Positions 1 through 6,700 of a stretch of 34,156 nucleotides of DNA are shown piece after piece. How positions within the stretch are numbered: position 1 is the stretch's first letter; each line of letters begins with the position of its first letter. This DNA comes from Oscillospiraceae bacterium (lineage in GTDB: Bacteria; Bacillota; Clostridia; Oscillospirales; Oscillospiraceae), in contig JAFSCK010000002.1 in assembly GCA_017436785.1 (NCBI GenBank), positions 1 through 34,156 of the forward strand. The letters run 5' to 3'. The notes beneath the pieces are model-generated. The model did not search any database. It worked only from the letters and a program-made list of their open reading frames with translations, and was not told the DNA's origin. The translations under genes were made by a program, and so were the position numbers.

Positions 1-756
1 CTGGAAAAGCTTATCGTGGACGGCCGCATCCATCCCACCCGCATCGAGGACATGGTGGAGAAGGCCCGCAAGGAAGTGGACCGCACCATCCGGGAGGAAG
101 GCGAGCGTGCCTGCTACGAGACCGGTGTCCACAACCTGAATCCCGAACTGGTGAAGATCCTTGGCCGTCAGAAGTACCGTACCTCCTACGGTCAGAACGT
201 GCTGAACCACTCCATCGAAGTCTCCCACATCGCCGGCCTCATGGCCGCCGAGCTGGGCGTGGATGTGGCACTGGCAAAGCGGGCAGGCCTGCTGCATGAC
301 CTTGGCAAGTCCATCGACCATGAGGTTGAGGGCAGCCACGTTCAGCTGGGTGCCGACCTTGCCAAGAAGTACAAGGAGAACCCCGTCATCGTCAACGCCA
401 TCGAGGCACACCACGGCGACGTGGAGCCCAAGACCGTCATCGCCGTGCTGGTTCAGGCCGCCGATGCCGTGTCCGCCGCCCGTCCCGGTGCCCGCCGCGA
501 GAACGTGGAGAACTATATCCGCCGTCTGCAGAAGCTGGAGGAGCTCACCGGCTCCTATCCCGGCGTGGACAAGGCCTACGCCATTCAGGCAGGCCGTGAG
601 GTCCGCATCATGGTCAAGCCCGAGGTGGTATCCGAGGACAACATGATCCTGCTGGCCCGGGACGTTGCCAAGAAGATCGAAGCCGAGCTGGAATACCCCG
701 GCCAGATCAAGATCAATGTCATCCGCGAGACCAAGGCTGTGGAATACGCAAAATAA
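1..756 (+). CDS. rny: Ribonuclease Y, C-terminal part (5' end outside window)
   Basis: RNase Y is the membrane-anchored endoribonuclease that starts bulk mRNA decay in many Firmicutes. The reading frame is already open at base 1 ([18 protein letters not shown]), so the gene is cut by the window edge and the GTG at 16 is not its start. What remains is the end of the KH-linked region and the HD phosphohydrolase domain. The metal-binding motif [17 protein letters not shown] lies at about bases 286-345, and the C-terminal domain ends in ETKAVEYAK. The N-terminal membrane helix, coiled coil and most of the KH domain lie upstream. A strong terminator follows 8 bases after the stop. The identification rests on the family-specific stretch around the HD motif and is secure; only the start cannot be given. 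Confidence 0.95.
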   Translation: MEKLIVDGRIHPTRIEDMVEKARKEVDRTIREEGERACYETGVHNLNPELVKILGRQKYRTSYGQNVLNHSIEVSHIAGLMAAELGVDVALAKRAGLLHDLGKSIDHEVEGSHVQLGADLAKKYKENPVIVNAIEAHHGDVEPKTVIAVLVQAADAVSAARPGARRENVENYIRRLQKLEELTGSYPGVDKAYAIQAGREVRIMVKPEVVSEDNMILLARDVAKKIEAELEYPGQIKINVIRETKAVEYAK

Positions 757-763
757 AAAGACT

Positions 764-796
764 GCACCTCCGAAGGTAACTTCGGAGGTGCTTTTT
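764..796 (+). terminator. Rho-independent terminator of rny
   Basis: A perfect 12-bp stem (GCACCTCCGAAG / CTTCGGAGGTGC) closes a GTAA loop and is followed by TTTTT. It lies 8 bases after the rny stop codon and ends that transcript. Confidence 0.93.
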
Positions 797-801
797 CTAT
801 C

Positions 802-931
802 GTAGGGTGCAGATAAAAACAAAAAATGTAGGGTGCGGATATATCCGCACCGGGCACCGTCGCTGCCTGAGTGTTTTCAATATAGCGCTCAATAACTGTG
901 ACTGCCCGGCGCAGATATATCTGCGCCCTAC
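802..931. repeat. GTAG-family palindromic element, copy A
   Basis: A full copy runs from 828 to 931. It opens with GTAGGGTGCGGATATATCC and closes with the inverted partner ending CTGCGCCCTAC, with an inner GGGCA...TGCCC inverted repeat and about 50 bases of spacer. A broken half copy (GTAGGGTGCAGATA) sits just before it at 802-815. Similar elements occur at 2136, 3810, 3933, 7300, 11385, 12859, 15408, 16815, 32131 and 32993. Confidence 0.85.
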
Positions 932-938
932 ATTTTAC

Positions 939-967
939 TTTACAACATCGGGGTTATCCTGTAAAAT
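939..967 (+). promoter_or_regulatory. Sigma-A promoter for the small membrane protein-gluQ pair
   Basis: TTTACA (939-944) and TAAAAT (962-967) are separated by 17 bases, followed 23 bases later by the AGGAGG ribosome site of the next gene. It lies right after GTAG copy A. Confidence 0.65.
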
Positions 968-990
968 AGCTGCAAAAGGAGGGGATCATC

Positions 991-1227
991 ATGAAGGAGG
1001 ATCTTCGCGGACAGATCCGGCAGATGGAGCAGGAGCTGCTGCGTGAGGAATATCGGGAAGAGGAGGCACCGGCTGCCGTTTTTGCCCCGGAATCTGACCG
1101 GGCCATGTTTGCGGATGAATACTACGGCCCCGAAAAAAAGAAAAATCCCAAAGCCCGGGGCAGGCGGTATCTGCTGCTTCTGGGGATCCTGGCGCTGATT
1201 GGATGGTGGCTGTTATGGCGGCTGTGA
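991..1227 (+). CDS. Small single-pass membrane protein, unknown function
   Basis: A 78-residue protein. The ribosome site AAAGGAGGGG lies a few bases before the ATG, which supports translation. The first two thirds are soluble and very acidic, rich in Glu and Arg, with helix-like heptads (QIRQMEQELLREEYREEE). Then comes a basic stretch (KKKNPKARGRR) and one hydrophobic helix (about residues 60-76) ending in WRL. The pattern is a C-terminally anchored protein with a long N-terminal cytoplasmic helix. The last 24 bases or so overlap the start of gluQ in another frame, so the two are probably co-transcribed and translationally coupled. I recognise no family; the function is unknown. Confidence 0.7.
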   Translation: MKEDLRGQIRQMEQELLREEYREEEAPAAVFAPESDRAMFADEYYGPEKKKNPKARGRRYLLLLGILALIGWWLLWRL

Positions 1228-2129
1228 CCCCTGTGGGGCGCTTCGCCCCTACGCCCTCCGGGCGGATGCACCTTGGCAATGTTTTCGCCGCCCTGATCGC
1301 GTGGCTGTCGGTCCGCAGCCGGGATGGCGAAATGGTGCTGCGGATGGAAGACTTGGATACCCAGCGGACCAGCGCGGATTTTGCGGACATTCTCCGGGAC
1401 GACCTACGGTGGCTGGGTCTGGACTACGACCGGGAAACCCCACCTCAGAGCCAGCGCAGTGCCGTTTACGATCAGTATTTTGAACTGCTGCGGGAGAGGG
1501 GATTGCTGTATCCCTGCTACTGCACCCGCAGTCAGCTCCACAGCGTCAACGCCCCCCATCTGTCTGACGGCACCTACGTCTACACCGGCACCTGCCGCGG
1601 TCTTGCCGCACCGCCGCCAAACCGGATCCCTGCATGGCGTGTTATGGTAACCGACAAGGTCTGGACGGTAGAGGATAAGGTACAGGGCCATTATGAGCTG
1701 AACCTTGCCACCCACTGCGGCGACATGGTGGTGCGCCGGGCAGACGGATGTTATGTCTACCAGTTAGCCGTCACCGTGGACGATGGCGAGGCCGGCGTCA
1801 CGGAGGTGGTCCGGGGCATGGACCTGCTGTCCTCGGCTCCCCGGCAGATGTATCTGCAGGAGCTGTTTGGCTTTCCCCATCCGGAGTACGGCCATGTGCC
1901 CATGCTGCTGGCCCCCGACGGACGGCGGCTCAGCAAACGGGACCGGGACTTAGACCTTGGTGAACTGCGCAAACATGTTTCCCGTGAAACACTCACCGGC
2001 ACACTGGCCTACGCCGCCGGGCTCATTGACCAGAACGTCCCCATCTCCCCACAGGAACTGGCAAAGGAATTTGCGTGGAGCAAGCTGAAAGGGGAGAGCA
2101 TCTTCTTAGATGCAACCCAGCTATATTGA
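1215..2129 (+). CDS. gluQ: Glutamyl-Q tRNA(Asp) synthetase
   Basis: GluQ-RS activates glutamate without tRNA and attaches it to queuosine in the anticodon of tRNA(Asp). The protein (304 residues from this start) is a GluRS catalytic core without the anticodon-binding domain, which is the hallmark of the family. Visible motifs are the HIGH-like GRFAPTPSGRMHLGN at the N-terminus, the zinc site CYC...Y...C in the stretch YPCYCTRS to YTGTC, RVMV in the middle and the KMSKS equivalent RLSKRDRD. An alternative ATG lies at 1203. I prefer 1215 because GGTGG precedes it at usable spacing and only a few residues then precede the motif. The gene overlaps the small membrane protein upstream. Its 3' third contains a parS-like site at 1976. 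No terminator follows; a GTAG element starts 6 bases after the stop. Confidence 0.88.
   Translation: MAAVTPVGRFAPTPSGRMHLGNVFAALIAWLSVRSRDGEMVLRMEDLDTQRTSADFADILRDDLRWLGLDYDRETPPQSQRSAVYDQYFELLRERGLLYPCYCTRSQLHSVNAPHLSDGTYVYTGTCRGLAAPPPNRIPAWRVMVTDKVWTVEDKVQGHYELNLATHCGDMVVRRADGCYVYQLAVTVDDGEAGVTEVVRGMDLLSSAPRQMYLQELFGFPHPEYGHVPMLLAPDGRRLSKRDRDLDLGELRKHVSRETLTGTLAYAAGLIDQNVPISPQELAKEFAWSKLKGESIFLDATQLY
1976..1991. promoter_or_regulatory. parS: parS-like ParB-binding site inside gluQ
   Basis: TGTTTCCCGTGAAACA differs by one base from the perfect palindrome TGTTTCACGTGAAACA seen at 7276 next to parA. It is read in frame as VSRET within gluQ, so it is coding and possibly cis-acting at once. Firmicutes often keep scattered parS sites inside genes near oriC. 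Confidence 0.6.
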
Positions 2130-2135
2130 ATAACT

Positions 2136-2303
2136 GTAGGGGGCAGCCTCCCGGACGCCCCACTTGCCTCCCCCTTTGGGGGAGGTGGCCGAGCGACAGC
2201 GAGGTCGGAGAGGTTTTTCCCTCTCAGTCACCGCCTTTCGGCGGCGCCAGCTCTCCCAAAGGGAGAGCCAAGAAAGCGGGGCGTCGAGGACGCCGCCCCC
2301 TAC
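2136..2303. repeat. GTAG-family element, copy B, with another repeat nested inside
   Basis: The outer arms are GTAGGGGGCAGCCTCCCGGA at the left and its partner ending GACGCCGCCCCCTAC at the right. Between them (2166-2269) lies a second palindromic unit whose left arm is GCCTCCCCCTTTGGGGGAGG and whose right arm is CTCTCCCAAAGGGAGAGCC, with inner hairpins. That inner unit resembles the CTTCCCC family at 18788, 21795, 26786 and 28969. It fills most of the gap between gluQ and the nucleotidyltransferase gene. Confidence 0.8.
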
Positions 2304-2361
2304 AAGGTAAGTTGTTCCTCACAGTCCGTCTATAAAAATGCACAATTTTGTATTCTCTCCC

Positions 2362-2390
2362 TTGCTTTCTTTTGGTAGGTAGCATATAAT
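2362..2390 (+). promoter_or_regulatory. Sigma-A promoter of the nucleotidyltransferase gene
   Basis: TTGCTT (2362-2367), 17 bases, TATAAT (2385-2390). The start codon lies 38 bases further on, behind AAAGGAG. Confidence 0.7.
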
Positions 2391-2428
2391 GGAGGCAGAA
2401 TACAACACCGCAAAGGAGATATACTACT

Positions 2429-3352
2429 ATGGCAAAGAAACCTGTTCTTGTTGTTATGGCCGCCGGTATGGGCAGCCGCTATGGCGGTCTGAAGCAGATC
2501 GACCCCGTGGGCAGTCAGGGTGAGGCAATTCTGGACTACTCCATTTACGACGCACATCAGGCCGGTTTTGAGACTGTTGTCATTATCATTAAGGAAGCCA
2601 TCAAAAAAGATTTTATGGATACGGTAGGTGCACGGCTGCAGAAGGCTCCCGTGGAAATTCGCTACGCTTATCAGGAGCTGGACAAGCTGCCGGAAGGCTA
2701 TACCGTTCCCGCTGACCGCACCAAGCCCTGGGGCACCAGCCATGCTGTTCTGTGCGCTACCGAGGCCATCGACGGCGCTCCCTTTGCCGTCATCAACGCC
2801 GATGACTACTACGGCAAAGAGGCCTTTAAGGTCATCTTCGATCAGCTGTCCGCTACCGAGGATCCCTACGGCTACTGCATGGTAGGCTACGAGCTGGGCA
2901 AGACCGTCACTGAGAACGGCTCCGTGGCCCGTGGTATCTGCGAGATCAATGAACAGGGCTTCCTGGATGTGGTCACCGAGCGGACCCGCATCGAGCAGTA
3001 TGAGGGCGGCATCCACTTCACCGAGGACGGCGGCGAAAGCTGGACCGAGGTGGCGCCTGAGACCATCGTATCCATGAACATGTGGGGCTTCATGCCCTCC
3101 TTCCTGCAGGAGATCAACGACCGGTTCTCCGCTTACTTAGACGAGCACCTGCCCAAGAATCCCCTGAAGTGCGAGTACTTCCTGCCCCTGCCCATCTCCC
3201 AGCTTATCAGCGAGAAGAAGGCCACCGTCAAGGTGCTGTCCTCCTCCGACCGCTGGTACGGTGTTACTTACGCCGCCGATAAGCCCGTGGTGGTGGCAGC
3301 CCTGAAGGAAATGACCGCCGAGGGCAAGTATCCCGACGGCCTGTGGGGCTAA
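2429..3352 (+). CDS. NTP_transferase-family sugar-phosphate nucleotidyltransferase
   Basis: A 307-residue protein with a GT-A type nucleotidyltransferase fold, expected to make an NDP-sugar from NTP and a sugar 1-phosphate. The N-terminal nucleotide-binding loop is VVMAAGMGSRYGGLKQ (about residues 8-23), a variant of the usual GxGTRxxPxTK. The metal-site strand reads AVINADDYYG near residue 128. A conserved WGTSHAVLCA stretch lies between them. This class is annotated loosely as nucleotidyltransferase or UTP-glucose-1-phosphate uridylyltransferase-like; the sugar cannot be told from sequence. It has its own promoter, ribosome site (AAAGGAG) and terminator, so it is monocistronic. Codons are strongly biased to the common GC-ending set, suggesting good expression. 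Confidence 0.85.
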   Translation: MAKKPVLVVMAAGMGSRYGGLKQIDPVGSQGEAILDYSIYDAHQAGFETVVIIIKEAIKKDFMDTVGARLQKAPVEIRYAYQELDKLPEGYTVPADRTKPWGTSHAVLCATEAIDGAPFAVINADDYYGKEAFKVIFDQLSATEDPYGYCMVGYELGKTVTENGSVARGICEINEQGFLDVVTERTRIEQYEGGIHFTEDGGESWTEVAPETIVSMNMWGFMPSFLQEINDRFSAYLDEHLPKNPLKCEYFLPLPISQLISEKKATVKVLSSSDRWYGVTYAADKPVVVAALKEMTAEGKYPDGLWG

Positions 3353-3378
3353 GCAATTGACAGTTAAAAATTGAAAAT

Positions 3379-3413
3379 TCGGGAGAGTCCACAGGACTCT
3401 CCCGAACTTTTTT
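3379..3413 (+). terminator. Rho-independent terminator of the nucleotidyltransferase gene
   Basis: A 13-bp stem TTCGGGAGAGTCC / GGACTCTCCCGAA with a very short loop, followed by CTTTTTTT. A fragment of an AATTGACA-type repeat (3354-3376) precedes it. Confidence 0.92.
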
Positions 3414-3440
3414 CCATATAAAAATAACGCTTTTGAGCGA

Positions 3441-3469
3441 TTGACAATTCCCCTGACGGGAAGTATAAT
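3441..3469 (+). promoter_or_regulatory. Consensus promoter for antisense RNA 1
   Basis: Perfect TTGACA (3441-3446), 17 bases, perfect TATAAT (3464-3469). It reads rightward into the 3' end of the leftward toxin gene at 3555-3638 and has no protein gene of its own. The module at 17698 has an equally perfect promoter in the same place. Confidence 0.85.
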
Positions 3470-3475
3470 AAAAAT

Positions 3476-3567
3476 AGAAAAAAGGTGCTGTCGGAAACGG
3501 TCAGCCCTTAAAGATTAGCGAAAGTGGTCGCCGTTCTTGTCAGGGAGCCGGCGATCACTTCTTTTTT
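3476..3567 (+). ncRNA. Candidate antisense antitoxin RNA 1
   Basis: A transcript of about 90 bases is predicted from the consensus promoter at 3441 to a terminator hairpin (stem AAGTGGTCGCCG at 3522-3533 with CGGCGATCACTT at 3549-3560, then a T run). Its 3' end overlaps the stop codon and 3' untranslated part of the toxin mRNA on the other strand. This is the layout of TxpA/RatA and BsrG/SR4 type I systems. There is no open frame of note. The start and end are inferred from the promoter and hairpin. Confidence 0.65.
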
Positions 3568-3638
3568 ATCTGTATGAACAGACTGATGATACCAACAATT
3601 AAAATACCGATCTGAATCAAATCTGAGTATGTAACCAT
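3555..3638 (-). CDS. Hol_Tox-like small hydrophobic toxin 1
   Basis: A 27-residue peptide, MVTYSDLIQIG...SLFIQIKKK, too short for ordinary gene calling. It has a short polar start with the YSDL motif, one transmembrane helix (about residues 7-23) and a Lys-rich tail. This is the pattern of the putative holin-like toxins (Hol_Tox) and other type I membrane toxins. A ribosome site AAGGAGG lies 9-10 bases before the ATG. The stop codon sits inside the terminator stem of the convergent antisense RNA. The first 28 or so bases of the predicted mRNA are complementary to its 3' end (3699-3726 against 3484-3507), as in other self-masking toxin mRNAs. A sister module lies at 17810-17905. Toxicity is inferred from family and layout. 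Confidence 0.78.
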   Translation of the reverse strand: MVTYSDLIQIGILIVGIISLFIQIKKK

Positions 3639-3751
3639 TGGGCAGCCCTCCTCCTTTGTAAAAGCTGGAGGGCAAAAGAAGCTGCCCTCCGCGCAAGAGG
3701 GCTGACCGCTGCTTTCCGGCAGCACCGGATACCATACGGGTATCCAACAGG

Positions 3752-3797
3752 ATTTTACTGGGTTTCTACAGAAAATGCTACCTCTTTTGGGTTATTC
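3752..3797 (-). promoter_or_regulatory. Putative toxin 1 promoter with conserved upstream motif
   Basis: On the leftward strand a possible -10 (TAAAAT, 3752-3757) lies 21 bases downstream of a 19-base motif, given here on the plus strand as TACCTCTTTTGGGTTATTC (3779-3797). The same motif with one change occurs 21 bases from the putative -10 of toxin 2. The -35 match is poor, so the motif may bind a regulator or replace it. Confidence 0.5.
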
Positions 3798-3809
3798 AAA
3801 ACGAAAAAT

Positions 3810-3912
3810 GTAGGGTGCGGATATGTCTGCACCGGGCAGTTGCATATCTCTGTGCGTCTGGCTTCACGCTCAGTTTTCGACAGTGCCCGGCGCGGATATA
3901 TCCGCGCCCTAC
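3810..3912. repeat. GTAG-family element, copy C
   Basis: GTAGGGTGCGGATATGTCT opens the element and GATATATCCGCGCCCTAC closes it; inner GGGCA...TGCCC arms enclose the usual spacer with its CACGCTCA box. It lies between the toxin 1 promoter and hflC. Confidence 0.85.
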
Positions 3913-3932
3913 ATGTTTCATGCACGATAACA

Positions 3933-3960
3933 GTAGGGGCGATTCGCAAATCGCCCCTAC
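3933..3960 (-). terminator. GTAG palindrome (copy D) after hflC, likely terminator
   Basis: A single hairpin GTAGGGGCGATT-cgca-AATCGCCCCTAC (extended by AACA/TGTT outside) lies 10 bases past the hflC stop. It keeps the GTAG/CTAC ends of the repeat family but lacks the long spacer. It has T runs on the plus-strand side, so the direction in which it terminates is uncertain. Confidence 0.5.
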
Positions 3961-3969
3961 TGTTTTTTA

Positions 3970-4845
3970 TTATTCTGCGCCCATTAAGATCTTGGCCAGT
4001 TCGGAATTGCCGTCGAGGATGACGGTCTTTTCGGTACCGTTCAGGCTGGCCTTCAGGGCATCCAGTGCCAGTGTGAACTGGTAGAAGTCCTGCTTGTCCC
4101 GGCTGTCATAGGCCTCTGCCAGCATCCGCATATATTCGGCTTCGCCTTCTGCCACCAGCTTGGCGGCCTCTGCCTCGGCGTTGGAGACGATGATATCCAC
4201 CTGCTTATCCACATCGTTTCGGATGATGGAGGCTTCGTAGTTGCCGTCGGCGGTGTACTTCTCCGCCATCTGGTTCCGCTCGGAGATCATGCGGTTGTAG
4301 ACCGCATTCAGGTTGCTCTCAGGCAGGTCAAACTGCTTGATCTTCACATCCTCCACATGGATACCGTAGGTGGCTGCCAGTTCATCCACATCGGTGGAGA
4401 TCTTGGCATAAATATCGTTGCGCTTGCCGCCCTCCTCCATGTTGATGATGTCGGACTGGGCCAGCGTGCCCATGACGGTCTTCAGCTCGTTATAGGTCAG
4501 GGCATCCAGACGCTGCTCGGCATTGGAGGTGGTGGTCAGGGTCTGGTAGAACAGCTTGGGGTCGGAGATGGACCAGAGGATGTAGCAGTCCACGGTCATG
4601 TTCTGCTTGTCAGAGGTCAGCACCTCGGAAGGGGGGATGTCGTAAAGCTGGGTAGCCTTGGTGAAATACTTCACGCTGTCAATAACGGGGATCTTGAAAT
4701 GCAGGCCCGCCTCATCGGTGGTGTCGATGATCTTCTGGAAGCGGACGGTGCAGGCAAACTCATTTTCCCGGACGGTGAACAGGGAATTTACCGCCAGAAG
4801 GGCAATGAGCAGTAGGATAATTAAGAAAATACCGCTTTTTTTCAT
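3970..4845 (-). CDS. hflC: HflC-like SPFH (prohibitin) membrane protein
   Basis: HflC with HflK forms a large SPFH-domain membrane assembly that in other bacteria surrounds the FtsH protease. The protein (291 residues from this start) begins with one transmembrane helix (MKKSGIFLIILLLIALLAVN). The SPFH/PHB domain follows (VRENEFACTVRFQKII), then the Ala/Glu-rich coiled coil (SNAEAEAAKLVAEGEAEYMRMLAEAY). A longer frame begins at a TTG at 4860, but that TTG is part of the ribosome site TTGAGGT, so ATG at 4845 is preferred. It follows hflK on the same strand with 144 bases between, filled by a TGTCATTGCGA-type element. No ftsH is in the window. Confidence 0.9.
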   Translation of the reverse strand: MKKSGIFLIILLLIALLAVNSLFTVRENEFACTVRFQKIIDTTDEAGLHFKIPVIDSVKYFTKATQLYDIPPSEVLTSDKQNMTVDCYILWSISDPKLFYQTLTTTSNAEQRLDALTYNELKTVMGTLAQSDIINMEEGGKRNDIYAKISTDVDELAATYGIHVEDVKIKQFDLPESNLNAVYNRMISERNQMAEKYTADGNYEASIIRNDVDKQVDIIVSNAEAEAAKLVAEGEAEYMRMLAEAYDSRDKQDFYQFTLALDALKASLNGTEKTVILDGNSELAKILMGAE

Positions 4846-4883
4846 AGTTTTATACCTCAATATTAGGATTGTTACGATTACAC

Positions 4884-4981
4884 TGTCATCGCAAACCAGT
4901 CCGCAGACTGGTGCGGCGATCTCCTTCCACCTTTCGGAAACCTTTGGGGATTGCCACGTCGCTTCGCTCCTCGCAATGACA
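4884..4981. repeat. TGTCATTGCGA-family palindromic element between hflK and hflC
   Basis: The left end TGTCATCGCAAACCAGT pairs with ACTGGTGCGGCGATC. The right end is GATTGCCACGTCGC followed by CTCCTCGCAATGACA. A short loop hairpin (TTTCGGAAA) lies between. Terminal inverted repeats TGTCAT...ATGACA bound the unit. Other copies are at 6035, 9173, 10620 and 24980. Confidence 0.85.
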
Positions 4982-4989
4982 TGGTGACC

Positions 4990-6003
4990 TTACTCTGCCG
5001 TGTTCTGGTTATCCACCAGAGATTCCAGAGGCAGCAGCATCTGGACATCGCTGCTTTCGCCGGTGCCGGAGTTGATATACAGCTTCACGTCAGGCAGGAT
5101 CTCGGAAATGGCTTCGTAGTACATGCGGCTGCGGGTGATGCCGGGGTTCTGGGCGTACTCTGCGTACATAGCCTCGAACATGGCCACCTGCTGGGTCGCC
5201 TCGTTGATGCGCTTCTGCCGCAGGAACTGGGCATTCTGGATCAGCTTATCTGCTTCCGCCTCTGCCTTGGGCAGCTGGGCATTCTGATAGGCCTTGGCAT
5301 CGTTGATGACGGTCTCCGCCTTCTGCTTGGCAGTTTCCACCGCCTTGAAGGCTTCCACGACCTCGATGGTGGGAGGCTCTGCATCCTGAATCTTTACATC
5401 CACCAAAGACAATCCGATATCATATTCCTCTAGGATCTTTACCACCAGATCCTTCACCTGCATCTGGATATTTTCCTTGCCGTCGGTAAGGACCGCATCC
5501 ACGGTGGAGGAGCCCACCACATTGCGGACCTGACTCTGGATCAGGTTCCGGAGGATCAGCTCCGGGTCGTTGGAGGAATAGAGGTACTGGACAGGATCGG
5601 AGATCTTGTATTCTACGAAGAAATCCACATTGACGATGTTGTAATCGCCGGTGATCATGGCGCTTTCGTTTTCATTGGTGGCATAGTGCTGGCCGTTGCT
5701 GGAATAGCCCAGCTCGATCTTCTGGTAGACATTCACATCCACCTTCTGTACCTGCTGGATGCCAAAGGGGAGCTTAAAGTGGACACCGGCATCGGTGACA
5801 TCGGTGACTTTTCCAAAGGTAGTCACCACCGCCTGCTGCTTGTCGTCCACGGTGTAGAAGCAGGTTCCCGCCAGTGTGAAGAGCACCAGCGCAAGGACCA
5901 CCACGAAGACAGTCCGGCCTGCCCGCTTGAAATCCAGAGTCTTTTTCGGCTTCTTCGGCTTGGGATCATTTCCCGGCCAAGAGTAGGTTCCATTTTCTTC
6001 CAT
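4990..6003 (-). CDS. hflK: HflK-like SPFH (prohibitin) membrane protein
   Basis: Partner of HflC in the SPFH complex. The protein has 337 residues. A Pro/Lys-rich cytoplasmic N-terminus (about residues 1-28) precedes one transmembrane helix (FVVVLALVLFTLAGTCFYTV, about 33-52). The SPFH domain starts with DKQQAVVTTFGKV and ends with the Ala/Lys/Gln-rich coiled coil AVETAKQKAETVINDAKAYQ. The C-terminus carries YYEAISEILPDVKLYI, typical of HflK. A clear ribosome site (AAAGGAGAA) precedes the ATG. Upstream lies a repeat element and then the DUF1836 gene on the same strand, so all three may be read from the promoter at 6774. Confidence 0.92.
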   Translation of the reverse strand: MEENGTYSWPGNDPKPKKPKKTLDFKRAGRTVFVVVLALVLFTLAGTCFYTVDDKQQAVVTTFGKVTDVTDAGVHFKLPFGIQQVQKVDVNVYQKIELGYSSNGQHYATNENESAMITGDYNIVNVDFFVEYKISDPVQYLYSSNDPELILRNLIQSQVRNVVGSSTVDAVLTDGKENIQMQVKDLVVKILEEYDIGLSLVDVKIQDAEPPTIEVVEAFKAVETAKQKAETVINDAKAYQNAQLPKAEAEADKLIQNAQFLRQKRINEATQQVAMFEAMYAEYAQNPGITRSRMYYEAISEILPDVKLYINSGTGESSDVQMLLPLESLVDNQNTAE

Positions 6004-6034
6004 TGTTTTATTCTCCTTTTACATAATTTCATTC

Positions 6035-6124
6035 TGTCATTGCGAGGAGGGCAAAGCCCGACGTGGCAATCTTCTCTGTCGATGGGGATTGCCACACCAG
6101 TGTGCGCACTGGCTCGCAATGACA
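6035..6124. repeat. TGTCATTGCGA-family element between DUF1836 gene and hflK
   Basis: TGTCATTGCGAGGAGGGCAA opens and CACTGGCTCGCAATGACA closes. Both halves hold their own hairpin (GGGC/GCCC; CCAGTGTGCGCACTGG). It starts 31 bases upstream of the hflK ATG and ends 9 bases after the DUF1836 stop. Confidence 0.85.
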
Positions 6125-6133
6125 GGATAATTG

Positions 6134-6682
6134 TTACAGCTGTGCCATCATGGCTTCGGCCTGGGCTTTCAGGGCGTTGGCGCACCAGATGGTCAACATG
6201 ATTTTCAGCACCTTAATCAGCTTGTCCCTTGCGCCGGGGACCGGCTCCCGGTAATCCTCGGTGATCTCGATGAGCGCATCGTCCCATGCCTTGGTACCGC
6301 CGATGTAGCGGGCCCGGGCAGCAAGCTTCACAAAGAGGAAGAACAGCATGGTGTCGTCCACCAGATCGTCGCTTTCGTCCGCAAGGTCACCGTTGAGGTA
6401 GCCCATGAGCTGCACCGTCTGCTCCAAAGTCAGATTGCCCTTAAGGATATTCAGGTTGATCAGGCGGCAGACCTGCTCCATGTCGTAACGCTTGTTTCTG
6501 GGAGAGGGGAGAAAGCCCCGCTTCACCCAGTTCTGGATGGTATAGGGCTCCAGACCGGTGATGCTGGATACCTGAGAAAGGGTCAGGCCTCCGGCCAGAA
6601 ACATGGACTGAAATAGTCCGTCGATGCGGTCGGCATTTTCCCGCTCACCGGTCAAAGTCGTGCCGGGTATGGTCCACTGCAT
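6134..6682 (-). CDS. DUF1836-family MerR-like transcriptional regulator
   Basis: A 182-residue protein of the DUF1836 type, known as putative DNA-binding proteins in Clostridia. Residues around 28-65 form a helix-turn-helix (LTLSQVSSITGLEPYTIQNWVKRGFLPSPRNKRY) with the winged-helix signature of the MerR family. The C-terminal part is helical and lacks the metal-binding Cys residues or drug-binding domain of classical MerR proteins. The ribosome site AAAGGGGG lies before the ATG. Its promoter (6746-6774) contains a 16-base inverted repeat, a likely autoregulatory operator. The gene leads into hflK and hflC on the same strand, so it may control membrane quality-control genes; that is inference. 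Confidence 0.85.
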   Translation of the reverse strand: MQWTIPGTTLTGERENADRIDGLFQSMFLAGGLTLSQVSSITGLEPYTIQNWVKRGFLPSPRNKRYDMEQVCRLINLNILKGNLTLEQTVQLMGYLNGDLADESDDLVDDTMLFFLFVKLAARARYIGGTKAWDDALIEITEDYREPVPGARDKLIKVLKIMLTIWCANALKAQAEAMMAQL

Positions 6683-6700
6683 TGGTATTCCCCCTTTTTT

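Noticed and set aside
4846-4860. TTG start for hflC
   Set aside because: The TTG is part of the TTGAGGT ribosome site of the ATG at 4845.
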